Origin: Planococcus halocryophilus
GTDB lineage: Bacteria; Bacillota; Bacilli; Bacillales_A; Planococcaceae
DNA: 64,000 nucleotides
Reading direction: 5' to 3'
NCBI RefSeq assembly: GCF_022489025.1
Contig: NZ_JAKVTG010000002.1
Coordinates: forward strand, 62,001 to 126,000
A program made the translations under genes and the position numbers. The first letter of the stretch is position 1. Each line of letters opens with the position of its first letter. This document shows positions 30,920 to 40,221 of the stretch, piece by piece. The notes beneath the pieces are model-generated. The model was not told where the DNA came from and did no database searches. It saw nothing but the letters and a program-made list of their open reading frames with translations.

Positions 30920-32286
30920 GTCTTTACGTGAAATTCATTTGGTTTACGTTTGCGACTATGTTGATTAGCAGCACAATCGCTTTTTTCGGGATGAATACGT
31001 ATTACCACAGCCAACTTAAAGGTGAAAATAACGATAAGAATATGACCATCGCCATGTCTTTTGCAGATTTTCTGGATGAACTTCCTGCCGATCAAACTCG
31101 AGATGCATTGGTGACATTGGGTGATGCTGGCTATCAGCTTTATGTGACAGACGGCGCTACGGTCGAGCGCTATGGAGGTGACTATCGCGATGAAACGATC
31201 AGTCCATCAGAAGTCCAACAAGTTTTGGACGGCACAGAATTTAACGGCATCCGTGACTTTCCTAAAGAAACGTTTGTCACCGGTTTTTTTGCCAATGAAT
31301 TAAAAAATACAGTCGGCGTTCCGGTTGAACTAGATGGCAAACCGCATGCTTTTTTTATGCGTCCAAATATCGGGCTGTTGTTTCAAGAGCTCCACTTGTT
31401 GTTTGGCGGCTTGGCAGTGGCGATTATTTTATTGAGTTTTGTTGGCATGTTAGTCGTTGCCCGATTGCTGATTCAACCCATTACAAAATTGACCGAAGCG
31501 ACCGAAAAAATGGGGACAGAAACATTCGATGTTCCACTAGCCATTCACCGGAAAGATGAGATTGGCCGTCTCGCAGATCAGTTTTCGACGATGCGTTCAC
31601 GAATCGAGCAGTCAACATTAAAACGTAAAGAGTTTGTGCACAATGTATCACACGATATCCAATCACCACTTCATACCATTCAAAGTTATTTAGCCTTGCT
31701 TGAAAAAGACGGCATTGCCAAAGAAGAAAAAGAACAGTACACAGCGGTTATTCAAGACGAAACAACGCGTTTATCTTTACTAACAAAACAACTGCTGACG
31801 TTGGCGTCATTTGATGCGGAAGCAGCAGAATTGGTCGAAACCGTATCTGTGGACCAGCAGCTTCAGCAAACTTTGTCGCATTTACGGTTTGCTTTTGAAG
31901 AAAAAGAACTTGGTATATCAGCGCAACTCGCAGAAGGGCAAGTTAAAGGCAACGGTGTCCTTCTACAAACAGTGTGGGAAAACTTACTGACCAATGCGAT
32001 TAAATACAGCGAACCTGGCAGTCTGATTGACGTTCGGTTAAGGTCTACTGCAGAACACGTGATTTTGGACTTGCAAGATGAAGGTATTGGCATGTCACCG
32101 ACAGAAGTGGAACACGCTTTTGACCGTTTTTATCGAGCAGATCACGCACGGACACGTTCAACAAAAGGAGCTGGTCTTGGACTCGCGATTGTAAAAGAAA
32201 TTGTCGAGTTACACGGCGGAACCGTTGAGATTTCCAGCACGTTTGGTAAAGGCTCGACTGTTCATGTACAACTTCCGCGCGTTTAG
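30916..32286 (+). CDS. hssS: Heme-sensor histidine kinase HssS
   Basis: A 456-aa membrane kinase. Two membrane helices (about 8-28 and 160-182) bracket an extracellular sensor with the HssS-like stretch GTEFNGIRDFPKETFVTGFF and FMRPNIG. A HAMP segment, the His box VSHDIQSP and the ATPase motifs (ENLLTNAIKYS, DEGIGM, GAGLGLAIVKEI) follow. It senses heme-induced membrane stress and phosphorylates HssR. The ATG overlaps the hssR stop (ATGA), so the two are translationally coupled. Confidence 0.9.
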   Translation: MSLYVKFIWFTFATMLISSTIAFFGMNTYYHSQLKGENNDKNMTIAMSFADFLDELPADQTRDALVTLGDAGYQLYVTDGATVERYGGDYRDETISPSEVQQVLDGTEFNGIRDFPKETFVTGFFANELKNTVGVPVELDGKPHAFFMRPNIGLLFQELHLLFGGLAVAIILLSFVGMLVVARLLIQPITKLTEATEKMGTETFDVPLAIHRKDEIGRLADQFSTMRSRIEQSTLKRKEFVHNVSHDIQSPLHTIQSYLALLEKDGIAKEEKEQYTAVIQDETTRLSLLTKQLLTLASFDAEAAELVETVSVDQQLQQTLSHLRFAFEEKELGISAQLAEGQVKGNGVLLQTVWENLLTNAIKYSEPGSLIDVRLRSTAEHVILDLQDEGIGMSPTEVEHAFDRFYRADHARTRSTKGAGLGLAIVKEIVELHGGTVEISSTFGKGSTVHVQLPRV

Positions 32287-32293
32287 TTTTTAT

Positions 32294-32337
32294 AAAGCTG
32301 TACTAAAACGTTTTTTACTACGTTTTAGTACAGCTTT
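32294..32337 (+). terminator. Intrinsic terminator after hssS
   Basis: A 17-bp perfect stem (32294-32310 with 32321-32337) followed by TTT separates hssRS from hrtBA, so the exporter has its own promoter. Confidence 0.88.
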
Positions 32338-32377
32338 TTTCTCGTATGAACATGCTTTTTCATAATTGTCACCCGTC

Positions 32378-32397
32378 GTTCATGTTCCGTTCATGTT
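32378..32397 (+). promoter_or_regulatory. HssR-binding direct repeat
   Basis: GTTCATGTT at 32378-32386 and again at 32389-32397, separated by CC, reproduces the known Staphylococcus aureus HssR site (GTTCATATT-N2-GTTCATATT) with one change per half. It lies 44 nt upstream of hrtB, the expected target. Confidence 0.85.
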
Positions 32398-32440
32398 GGT
32401 AACTTAAATTAGAGTTATCAAAGAAACCGGAGGCGTTCCC

Positions 32441-33475
32441 ATGAACATCGCGTGGAAAGAAATTAAGAAAAATAAAGTGAGATTTGCCATTTTAGGTTCG
32501 ATTGTATTTCTTGTTAGCTTATTGACGTTTATCATATCAGGTCTAGCAAATGGCTTGTCGCAAGACAATGCGGCGCTTATTAAAGATTTACCAGACGGCC
32601 AGTTTTACATGACCGAAGATGCGGAAGGCACGCATAATTTGTCACGTATCGACCTTGAAATTCAAGATCAAAATTTGGCAGAAACAAAAGATGCTGTCGC
32701 TTTGTCGATTCAAATGGGCTTTTTGAATGACGAAGAAGACAAGCAACGGAGTGTCGCATTTGTCACTACGACTGAATCTCCCCTATTTGAAGATGTGAAA
32801 GCCGGCGAAATTGTACTCGATCGTTCATTAGAAGAAGCAGGCTTGAAAGTTGGGGATGTTTTAACGAATGATCAGTTTAGTGGAGAGTTTATCGTTAAAG
32901 GCTTTGCAGAGCAGCAAAAATACAGCCACGCTCCTGTTGCTTTTATCAATATTGAAAACTACAAAGAAATTTACCGTACCGATGAAATGCAGTTGCTCTT
33001 TGTGCCTGAAGGTGACGAGTACCCAACGATTGCAGGACTTGAATCTTACACAAACAAAGAATTTCTATCTGCTATTCCAAGTTATAGCGCGGAACAACTG
33101 TCACTTAACATGATAGTTTGGTTTTTAGTTGTGATTAGTGCCTTACTGTTTGCGATTTTCTTCTATATGATGAACGTCCAAAAAATTGGCTTGTATGGCA
33201 TTTTAAAAGCAATTGGTGTAAAAACAAGTACGCTTTTCAAAATGATGTGGACGCAAATGTTCTTTATTACGACCATCGCACTTGTCTTTTCAATCACGTT
33301 GAGCCAATTGTTCAATCAATTTGCCCCAGCAGGAATGCCGTTTAGCTTAACCGCTACTGTGACGATTCAATTGTCGATTGTGTTTTTAATCATTGGATTT
33401 ATCGGCGCTACTTTATCTGGTATTCAAATTAAAAAAGTCGAACCATTACAAGCAATTCAACAAGGAGAGGTTTAA
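32441..33475 (+). CDS. hrtB: Heme efflux ABC transporter permease HrtB
   Basis: A 344-aa FtsX/MacB-type permease: one N-terminal helix, a large extracytoplasmic domain (about 40-215) and three C-terminal helices with KIGLYGILKAIGVKTSTL. Length and the opening MNIAWKEIKKNKVRFAIL match HrtB. It forms the heme exporter with HrtA. In Staphylococcus aureus hrtA precedes hrtB; here the permease comes first. The ATG follows GGAGGCGTTCCC; hrtA starts one base after its stop. Confidence 0.88.
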   Translation: MNIAWKEIKKNKVRFAILGSIVFLVSLLTFIISGLANGLSQDNAALIKDLPDGQFYMTEDAEGTHNLSRIDLEIQDQNLAETKDAVALSIQMGFLNDEEDKQRSVAFVTTTESPLFEDVKAGEIVLDRSLEEAGLKVGDVLTNDQFSGEFIVKGFAEQQKYSHAPVAFINIENYKEIYRTDEMQLLFVPEGDEYPTIAGLESYTNKEFLSAIPSYSAEQLSLNMIVWFLVVISALLFAIFFYMMNVQKIGLYGILKAIGVKTSTLFKMMWTQMFFITTIALVFSITLSQLFNQFAPAGMPFSLTATVTIQLSIVFLIIGFIGATLSGIQIKKVEPLQAIQQGEV

Positions 33476-33476
33476 C

Positions 33477-34151
33477 ATGACGATTTTTGCAGCTCAAGAA
33501 GTTCGAAAAACATTTACAAATGGGGAAGTCGCAGAAGAAATATTAAAAGGAATCGACCTGTCTCTTCACGAAGGTGAAATTACAGCATTAGTTGGTGCTT
33601 CAGGTTCTGGGAAAAGTACGTTACTAACAATTGCAGCGGGATTGCAACCCACTTCAAATGGTCAAATTATCTTTAACGGACAAAACATGACGGTTATGAC
33701 TTCTGAACAAATTCGGCAAATTCGGGCAAGTGAGTTCGGTTTTGTTTTCCAAGCGGCTCACTTAGTACCATTTTTAACTGTAGAAGAACAATTATTCCTT
33801 ATGCTCGATGTTGCTGGAACTAAATTGTCGAAAAAACAACAACAAAAAGAAGTTGCCGAATTGCTTGAACAAGTCGGCATGGACCACCGAAAAGACGCTT
33901 ATCCTGCTTCTTTATCCGGCGGTGAAAAACAACGCGTTGCTATTGCTCGCGCCATTATCCACAAACCGAAAATGTTGTTCGCCGATGAACCAACGGCAAG
34001 TCTCGATTCAAAACGATCAAAAGATGTCATGTCTTTAATTCGCGAGTTGACGAAAACCTTGCGTATTACCACCTTAATGGTGACGCATGACGAAGAAATG
34101 CTGTCGTATGCGGATCATGTTATTACGATGAAAGATGGGCTGGTTGAGTAA
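33477..34151 (+). CDS. hrtA: Heme efflux ABC transporter ATPase HrtA
   Basis: A 224-aa ABC ATPase with Walker A GASGSGKST, signature LSGGEKQR, Walker B MLFADEPTA and the switch His in VTHDEEM. It is of the MacB/LolD type, matching HrtA length. The ATG at 33477 follows AAGGAGAGG and lies 1 nt after the hrtB stop, so coupling is expected. Together they extrude heme or heme-damaged products, under HssRS control. Confidence 0.9.
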   Translation: MTIFAAQEVRKTFTNGEVAEEILKGIDLSLHEGEITALVGASGSGKSTLLTIAAGLQPTSNGQIIFNGQNMTVMTSEQIRQIRASEFGFVFQAAHLVPFLTVEEQLFLMLDVAGTKLSKKQQQKEVAELLEQVGMDHRKDAYPASLSGGEKQRVAIARAIIHKPKMLFADEPTASLDSKRSKDVMSLIRELTKTLRITTLMVTHDEEMLSYADHVITMKDGLVE

Positions 34152-34165
34152 CTAACAACTTATCA

Positions 34166-34214
34166 ATACAAACAAAAAAACAAACATCAACTCTGTTTGT
34201 TTTTTTGTTTGTAT
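34166..34214. terminator. Bidirectional terminator
   Basis: A 21-bp perfect A/T-rich stem (34166-34186 with 34194-34214) lies between the convergent hrtA and DUF2231 genes. Confidence 0.75.
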
Positions 34215-34219
34215 TTAAA

Positions 34220-34669
34220 TTAATCGCCAACATCATTTACTTGCTCGTTAATCGGATCTTGTTGATATACAATCTTTCCACCATAGTGTCCAGTCAAAGT
34301 CAGCGTAGTTCCACCAGCAATACACAAGACAAGAATAAGAGGTAGCACAAAAGACAATTTTTTATAATGATTAAATACCTTTAAAGCAAGGACAGCTCCA
34401 ATGATTATCAAAGTGATTAAAGCATACGTCTCATGGGGCTCAAGATTAACTTCAATTCCTTTACCCCATGTTTTTTCTGCATAATCCTTTGCTCCATCGC
34501 CAGCGATATATGAAAAAATCCCCATCACAAATCCTGTAGACAACAATAAAAAAGTAGCTTTGTCGAAAAAATCTTTTTTCCAAAAAATCAGGAACTGTGT
34601 CACAATTCCCATACTGATAAGTGCAATTGGAAAATGCACTAAGATGGGGTGTAAAGGTGTTGAAAACAT
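34220..34669 (-). CDS. DUF2231 family membrane protein
   Basis: A 149-aa protein with four hydrophobic helices. The N-terminal HPILVHFPIAL motif, a GxxSYIAGDGAKDYA stretch, an ExHE-like EPHETYA and the late TGHYGGKIVY are diagnostic of DUF2231. The conserved histidines have led to proposals of heme or metal binding in the family, but no function is established. The ATG follows GGAGCTGAAGGTCA. It is monocistronic. The gap upstream (34670-35105) is AT-rich leader. Confidence 0.8.
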   Translation of the reverse strand: MFSTPLHPILVHFPIALISMGIVTQFLIFWKKDFFDKATFLLLSTGFVMGIFSYIAGDGAKDYAEKTWGKGIEVNLEPHETYALITLIIIGAVLALKVFNHYKKLSFVLPLILVLCIAGGTTLTLTGHYGGKIVYQQDPINEQVNDVGD

Positions 34670-34955
34670 TGACCTTCAGCTCCTTTTCCTACTACTCAAC
34701 ATTGGATGTATGGTTCTCCTGCTTTAACAGGACAAAATTGATATTCACTGCTCACTTCTGTAAAACCTCAAAATTTTTGCAAGTATCATTTCCTAAATAA
34801 AAATCGAACAATTCAAAAAACAAATTTGAACTTGTCCACAGATTATACTCCTATCGAGTAAATGTAAAGATTATTAACATATTATTTTTTAGACCTTCTT
34901 TTTGTTTTTCGACATTACCTTAAAAAAATCCGATTTCATACAAAAAAATTATTAA

Positions 34956-35044
34956 ACTCTAAAATAATGAATATTTTTTACTCTAAAATACCATTTTTTG
35001 GATAAAAAGTATTCTCTTATCCCATTAAAAGTTTTATAATGGGA
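34956..35044 (+). promoter_or_regulatory. Leader of the third GGDEF-EAL gene with direct repeat and dyad
   Basis: This lies in the 436-base gene-free stretch 34670-35105. ACTCTAAAATA occurs at 34956-34966 and 34980-34990 (period 24). A dyad TCCCATTA/TAATGGGA (35020-35027 with 35037-35044) encloses a TATAAT (35035-35040). These suggest a regulated promoter; a -35 is not clear. Confidence 0.35.
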
Positions 35045-35105
35045 GTCATAAGAATCATGCTATCCCAATAATTTGGTAAGCAATAATCCTGCTTTCCAAA
35101 ACGAG

Positions 35106-37511
35106 GTGAACCATATCACTAACTTCCGTACGATCCATTGGTTCGGCCTATATATATTCCTCCACATTTCCATTTACTATTCTTGGATTTTTTTCAGTGA
35201 AACAAGTGACAGCATATTTGTGTTGGTGGAAAATCTTATCTCGTGGTTTGCGCCAGTCGTAGCTTTTGTAACCTTGTTTATTGTTTACCGAAAGTCAGCC
35301 GGCAGAATGCGTCTTTTTTGGTTATTGCTTTCTCTTGGTAGTTTAAGCTATGCCATTGCTGAAGGCATCTGGGTTTATAGCCATAATGTTTCACTTGTAG
35401 AGCCTAATTATCCGGGTTGGCCAGATCCTTTTTATTTTCTGCAAATCTTTTTCTATTTAGCAGCGTTTATTTACTACCTTGTACAAAGGAAAGAAAACGC
35501 TTATCAAATTAAGTTCATCTTTGATATTATGATTATCATTGCTGTCTCTACTGCTTTAAGTTGGCATTACCTAATTCAACTTTTGCTGCCAGAGGCCACT
35601 GCTTCGCTACTCTTGTTTGCCGTATCTATCGGTTATCCTGTCGGTGATTTACTACTTCTGTTCGGTGCAGTTAGTTTATATATTGGCTATTCTCACACCT
35701 TATCACCGCGTGTATTGACTTTAATTATCGCTGGATTGGTTTTCCAAGTATTCGCTGATACTGCTTACTTATACTCTACCGTTGCCGATACGTACAGCTC
35801 GGGTAGTTTTTATGATCCGTTGTGGTCTTTAAGTCTATTGCTCGTGGCACTTTCAGGCTTGTATTCGTTAGATCCCATTAAAAAATCTGTTTCAGGCAAG
35901 ACTTTTATGCAAATAACTGACCGAATTTCGGTTCGTATGCTGCTGCCTTATTGTAGTTTACTCATGCTGTTTATCGTTATTATTGCCGAAGAAAGTAATC
36001 ATACGAGAGGCTTGATTGCTGGGGCTTTTGTGGCGACTGCCTTAATCGTCACGAGACAGATTTTCACGTTGCGTGATAACCGTAGATTGTTGTTTAATTA
36101 TGACCAACTGACTTCTGAACTGGAGCAAAAAATTGAACAACGAACGGTAGAAGTTACTTCTAAAAACGAACAATTAAAAGAAGTTATTCACCAAGTAGAG
36201 CACATCGCTTATCACGATGAATTGACTGGACTACCTAATCGAAGATTATTCCTGAAAAATCTGGAGACTTCTATAGCTACCGCTGATAAAAATTCCAAAA
36301 AACTCGCTGTGGTGTTTATCGATTTAGATCGTTTTAAAAATATTAACGATACGTTTGGCCATGAATTTGGTGATTTGTTGCTCCGAGATTTTTCAGAAAA
36401 AATTTCAGAAAACCTGCGCTCTATTGATACGATTTCACGCCAAGGCGGCGATGAATTCACCCTTATCCTTAATAATATTCAAGATGAAACAGATATTACG
36501 CCAACCATTCACCGAATACAATCTGCTTTTCAAAACTCCTTATCTATAAAGGGTCAAGAACTGCACGTTTCCATGAGTATCGGTATCGCTGTCTACCCTG
36601 ATAATGGAAACACAACAAGCGAATTATTAAAACACGCCGACAGCGCCATGTATAGCGCAAAGGCAAAAGGCAAAAATAACTACCAGTTTTTCTCGGACGA
36701 TATGTCACTCGTTGTTTCTCGAAAAATAGCACTTGAGAACGAACTTCGCCGCGCCCTTGCCAACGAAGAATTTCTCTTGCATTATCAGCCACAATTTAAT
36801 GCTCATACAGGAGAAATTACGGGGATGGAGGCATTGGTTCGCTGGCAGATTACCGATGGAGAGATTATTTCTCCTGCTAAATTTATCCCTTTGGCAGAGG
36901 AAACTCGTTTGATCCTTCCACTAGGAGAATGGGTTCTCAATACAGCTTGTGAACAGGCAAAAATATGGCACGATGCAGGGCATTCTCACCTGAAGTTGGC
37001 CGTGAACTTGTCCCCTCTTCAATTTTTGGATGACGACTTACTGGATATGGTAGGACGTGCATTAGATCAGACCGGATTTCCAGCATCTTCGTTAGAGTTA
37101 GAAATCACGGAAAACGTGGCAGTTGATGATATCGATTTAGCCTTACTGCGCATGCAAGCCTTAAAAGAGCTTGGTGTAAATCTTGCTATCGATGATTTTG
37201 GCACTGGTTATTGTTCATTAAGCTACTTAAAAAAATTCCCGCTCACAAACTTAAAAATTGCACAGTCCTTTGTTCGAGACATGGCGACTAACCCACATGA
37301 CGAGGCATTGGTCGAAGCCATGGTATTAATCGGCCATAAACTCAACATGTCTGTCATTGCAGAAGGTGTAGAAACTGAAGAGCAACTAGCTTTGTTAAAA
37401 GAGCTCGGTTGCGATGAAATCCAAGGTTATCTGTTTAGCAAACCGCTCACTACCGATCATTTTTCTCAGCTCTTGTCGAAAGAACTTGCTACTAAAAATC
37501 CGATCCATTAA
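35106..37511 (+). CDS. Membrane GGDEF-EAL cyclic-di-GMP enzyme, paralogue 3
   Basis: About 801 aa with the same order as the pair at 13.7-18.7 kb: roughly nine membrane helices, coiled linker, GGDEF (447-451, RSID before it) and EAL with all expected catalytic residues. LKIAQSF replaces LKIDRSF. GTG 35106 overlaps the ribosome site GAGGTG; ATC at 35115 is spaced 6 nt from it, exactly as in paralogue 1, and no other start codon is close. Intact motifs allow both synthesis and breakdown of cyclic-di-GMP. It is monocistronic. Confidence 0.9.
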   Translation: MNHITNFRTIHWFGLYIFLHISIYYSWIFFSETSDSIFVLVENLISWFAPVVAFVTLFIVYRKSAGRMRLFWLLLSLGSLSYAIAEGIWVYSHNVSLVEPNYPGWPDPFYFLQIFFYLAAFIYYLVQRKENAYQIKFIFDIMIIIAVSTALSWHYLIQLLLPEATASLLLFAVSIGYPVGDLLLLFGAVSLYIGYSHTLSPRVLTLIIAGLVFQVFADTAYLYSTVADTYSSGSFYDPLWSLSLLLVALSGLYSLDPIKKSVSGKTFMQITDRISVRMLLPYCSLLMLFIVIIAEESNHTRGLIAGAFVATALIVTRQIFTLRDNRRLLFNYDQLTSELEQKIEQRTVEVTSKNEQLKEVIHQVEHIAYHDELTGLPNRRLFLKNLETSIATADKNSKKLAVVFIDLDRFKNINDTFGHEFGDLLLRDFSEKISENLRSIDTISRQGGDEFTLILNNIQDETDITPTIHRIQSAFQNSLSIKGQELHVSMSIGIAVYPDNGNTTSELLKHADSAMYSAKAKGKNNYQFFSDDMSLVVSRKIALENELRRALANEEFLLHYQPQFNAHTGEITGMEALVRWQITDGEIISPAKFIPLAEETRLILPLGEWVLNTACEQAKIWHDAGHSHLKLAVNLSPLQFLDDDLLDMVGRALDQTGFPASSLELEITENVAVDDIDLALLRMQALKELGVNLAIDDFGTGYCSLSYLKKFPLTNLKIAQSFVRDMATNPHDEALVEAMVLIGHKLNMSVIAEGVETEEQLALLKELGCDEIQGYLFSKPLTTDHFSQLLSKELATKNPIH

Positions 37512-37535
37512 AAACCAAGGTTTTACTATGCACAC

Positions 37536-37568
37536 AAACCCAGCAACCTGTAAAAGGTTGCTGGGTTT
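37536..37568. terminator. Bidirectional terminator
   Basis: A 14-bp perfect stem (37536-37549 with 37555-37568) followed by T lies between the convergent GGDEF-EAL and methyltransferase genes. Confidence 0.85.
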
Positions 37569-37576
37569 ATTTATTG

Positions 37577-38215
37577 TTATCCGATTTCAAAATTCTTTTT
37601 AGCACAAACCGCAACTGTATGAAACTGCCTAGATTTTGGACCTTTTATTACTCTTGTTTCGATGAAACCTGTCTTCTCCATAAGTGGAACCACTTGTTCA
37701 TCTATTAACTGGTTTATACCTGTCCACGACTCTTCTCCCTTGCCATTACAAAGCGTAATAACACAAGTTCCTCCTGGATTTAACACTCGATGTATTTCTG
37801 ATATCGTAGTAGCTAATTCCTCCCAAAAGTAAATGCTGTGAATGCTAACTATTTTATCGAACTGCGTTTCTTCAAACGGTAAAAAACTCACATCCCCTTG
37901 CACCAATTCGGCTCGATTATTCTGCAATGCTTTTCTATTTCGGATGGCAGCTGATCGAATGACAGCTGGTGAAATGTCCAACCCTACTACTTTGTTTACG
38001 GAATCGTGCTCTAAAATAAGCTTCATCGCATACCCTGAACCGCACCCAAGCTCTAAAATACGATTTCCTTGTTGAAGATCTAGTAATTCAATTGCCCAAA
38101 GTGTTTCAGGTTTGTGTTGCCAGACCATCTTTTCACCAAAATACGTTCCGATCCATCCTTTTGGGAATTTGTATTGTTGATCAACAAATGCTTGAATCTT
38201 ATCTTTCAGCTTCAT
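37577..38215 (-). CDS. Class I SAM-dependent methyltransferase
   Basis: A 212-aa Rossmann-fold methyltransferase (methyltransf_11 type). SAM motif I is RILELGCGSGYAM, motif II has VVGLDISP, and QGDVSFLPFEETQFDKIVSIHSIYFWEE covers motifs III-IV. The substrate is unknown; small-molecule or ubiquinone-type methylation is typical. It is cytosolic and starts with ATG after AAAAGAAGTGAG. It is 77 nt downstream of a DJ-1 gene on the same strand. Confidence 0.85.
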   Translation of the reverse strand: MKLKDKIQAFVDQQYKFPKGWIGTYFGEKMVWQHKPETLWAIELLDLQQGNRILELGCGSGYAMKLILEHDSVNKVVGLDISPAVIRSAAIRNRKALQNNRAELVQGDVSFLPFEETQFDKIVSIHSIYFWEELATTISEIHRVLNPGGTCVITLCNGKGEESWTGINQLIDEQVVPLMEKTGFIETRVIKGPKSRQFHTVAVCAKKNFEIG

Positions 38216-38292
38216 AATTCACTCACTTCTTTTAAAAATTCTGTAGTGTAGGTAATTCGCTAAGTGCATTATTCTTCCCTTCTAACATCTCA

Positions 38293-38877
38293 TCATACAA
38301 ATCCCATCAATTCTTTTACTTTGTCTTTATTCTCCTTTGATGTAACCATTTCAAGCAGTCTAAAAGCCACATCAAATGCCGTTCCAGGGTTTGAAGAAGT
38401 GATGATGTGATCATCACAGACAATTCGCTGGTCGATCACTTGAACACCGTATTGTTTTAATTGATCGCGCCGTTTACTTGTTGGGTGATCGTAAGTTGTG
38501 GCTCTTTTGTTTTTCAAAACACCGCTATGCGCCACCATCAATGCAGCGACACAAATCGAAGCAATCGGTTTTTTATGCGCATCAAAATAACGCACTACCT
38601 CTTGAAAATCTTGGCTAAATGCGTCTTCATAAAATCCTGCTTCTTCAAAACCACCAGGAATCGCTAAAGCATCAAATTCTTCTAATGAAATGTCACTCAA
38701 TTGCTGCTCCGGAATCACTTGAAAGTTCCACGTACATTGCAGCTGTGAGTGTTTTCCGACAGTCACTACTTCTGTAGAGCCGTCTCCTTCCCACTTGTTC
38801 CACCCCATTACATCCGTGAAAACACTCGCTTCAGAAGCTTCAAATCCATTGGCTAAGAGTAATAATATCTTTGTCAT
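38293..38877 (-). CDS. DJ-1/PfpI family protein
   Basis: A 194-aa flavodoxin-like DJ-1/PfpI protein: ILLLLANGFEASEASVFTDVM at the start, ALAIPGGFEEAGFYED, and the nucleophile cysteine in IASICVAALMVAHSG. Relatives act as glyoxalases, chaperones, proteases or amidases; the activity here cannot be fixed. The ATG follows AAAGGAGAGATGTTCT. The 324-base gap upstream (38878-39201) holds a terminator and what may be decayed coding sequence, but no gene I can support. Confidence 0.85.
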   Translation of the reverse strand: MTKILLLLANGFEASEASVFTDVMGWNKWEGDGSTEVVTVGKHSQLQCTWNFQVIPEQQLSDISLEEFDALAIPGGFEEAGFYEDAFSQDFQEVVRYFDAHKKPIASICVAALMVAHSGVLKNKRATTYDHPTSKRRDQLKQYGVQVIDQRIVCDDHIITSSNPGTAFDVAFRLLEMVTSKENKDKVKELMGFV

Positions 38878-39140
38878 AGAACATCTCTCCTTTATATTAG
38901 ATTGTATAGGATAGTTACTTTTCTACAAATGACTTTATAAAAGATAGTTGAGCTTTTCACCTTACTTTTCTTTGAAATAACATTCATATTCTTTTTATAA
39001 GAAGGTGCTAACAGTAATGGATCATAATACTAAAAAAGCTTTAAGAAAATACTAAAATTCCAATGAAGGACATCGCCTCGTAAGTTCATCTATCAGCTCC
39101 TCAGCTTTAGAAGAACGTGTAAAAAAGACTAATCCACTTA

Positions 39141-39186
39141 AAAAAGGAAAAGAAAAGCTATTTCAATAGCATTTCTTTTCCTTTTT
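39141..39186. terminator. Terminator of the metallochaperone gene
   Basis: A near-perfect 20-bp stem (39141-39161 with 39165-39186) with A and T flanks lies just beyond the COG0523 gene. Confidence 0.75.
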
Positions 39187-39201
39187 CAGATTTCTACTAG
39201 A

Positions 39202-40221
39202 TTAAAGAGCCGCATTTAACTCCAATACATCAATATTTGTTCCTAAAAAATATTGGAAAGCTTTCAGAGACCTTTCGATTTCCGCAGGTTGAATCGTTCT
39301 TAAAATAAATACTAAATGTGAATGGTGTTCTTCTTCGGGCCAAGCATCTAAGTGTTCTGGAGGGTGGATGATATGTTGTACTCCATTTAAGACAATTGGC
39401 CCCTCTTCTCCAACATCCAATAATCCTTTGACACGCAGAATATCTTCGCCATTTGCATGAAGAAGTGCACTTAGCCACAAGCCGAAAGCTGTCCAATCCA
39501 ACGGGTTATGAAAGGTAAAAGATATAGACTGAATCGTAGAAGAGTAATGATTTTTGCTTTCTAAATCAGGTATTTCTTTTTGCACTACAGTGCGTGACAG
39601 TTGTCGATAATCTCCTTTTAAGTCATCGAAATCGATATTGCCATGAACGGCTTCTAGTATTTCACAAGAAGGGTTGATTCTTTTCAGCTGTTGAATCAGC
39701 ATTTCTTTTTCTGCCGTTGTTGAAATATCGGTTTTAGTTAAAACAATTTTATCTGCTACAATCACTTGTTTTATCAATTCCGGATTGTTCTTCATATGAA
39801 GCATACCGTTCTTTGTGTCTACAGTTACAACAACGCTATCAATATAGTAATGATGCTGTAGCAGTGGATTTGTTAAAATCGTGAATAGAATAGGGGCTGG
39901 GTCAGCCATCCCGGTTGTTTCGATGACAATCCGGTTGATAGCTGCTTCTTTATTGTGGTCCATACTTAAGAACGATTTAAGTTCATTTTCTAGATCTTCA
40001 CGGTTATTACAGCAAATACACCCTCCTTTTAGAAGGGTCGTCTTTTCGTCAGCTTTTTTCAATAAGTGATGGTCCAGCCCTACTTTACCAAATTCATTTA
40101 CAATTACCGCTGTATTATGCTGCAATTGAGGTTCTTTTAGTAGTTGCCGTAACAAGGTCGTTTTTCCGCTGCCTAAACAACCTGTAATAATCGTAATCGG
40201 TTTCTTATTTGTTTTTGTCAT
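39202..40221 (-). CDS. CobW/COG0523 GTPase, putative metallochaperone
   Basis: A 339-aa G3E GTPase. Walker A GCLGSGKT is at 14-21, the metal motif GGCICC at 66-71 (C-x-C-C), Walker B-type ETTGMADPAPI, and base specificity from LTKTD. The C-terminal CobW domain has ISFTFHNPLDWTAFGLWL. COG0523 proteins deliver Zn2+ or Co2+ to client metalloenzymes. It overlaps the upstream CxxC gene by 4 nt and follows an operon with a deacetylase-like metallohydrolase, a plausible client. The position suggests this rather than the general zinc-starvation role. Confidence 0.88.
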   Translation of the reverse strand: MTKTNKKPITIITGCLGSGKTTLLRQLLKEPQLQHNTAVIVNEFGKVGLDHHLLKKADEKTTLLKGGCICCNNREDLENELKSFLSMDHNKEAAINRIVIETTGMADPAPILFTILTNPLLQHHYYIDSVVVTVDTKNGMLHMKNNPELIKQVIVADKIVLTKTDISTTAEKEMLIQQLKRINPSCEILEAVHGNIDFDDLKGDYRQLSRTVVQKEIPDLESKNHYSSTIQSISFTFHNPLDWTAFGLWLSALLHANGEDILRVKGLLDVGEEGPIVLNGVQHIIHPPEHLDAWPEEEHHSHLVFILRTIQPAEIERSLKAFQYFLGTNIDVLELNAAL

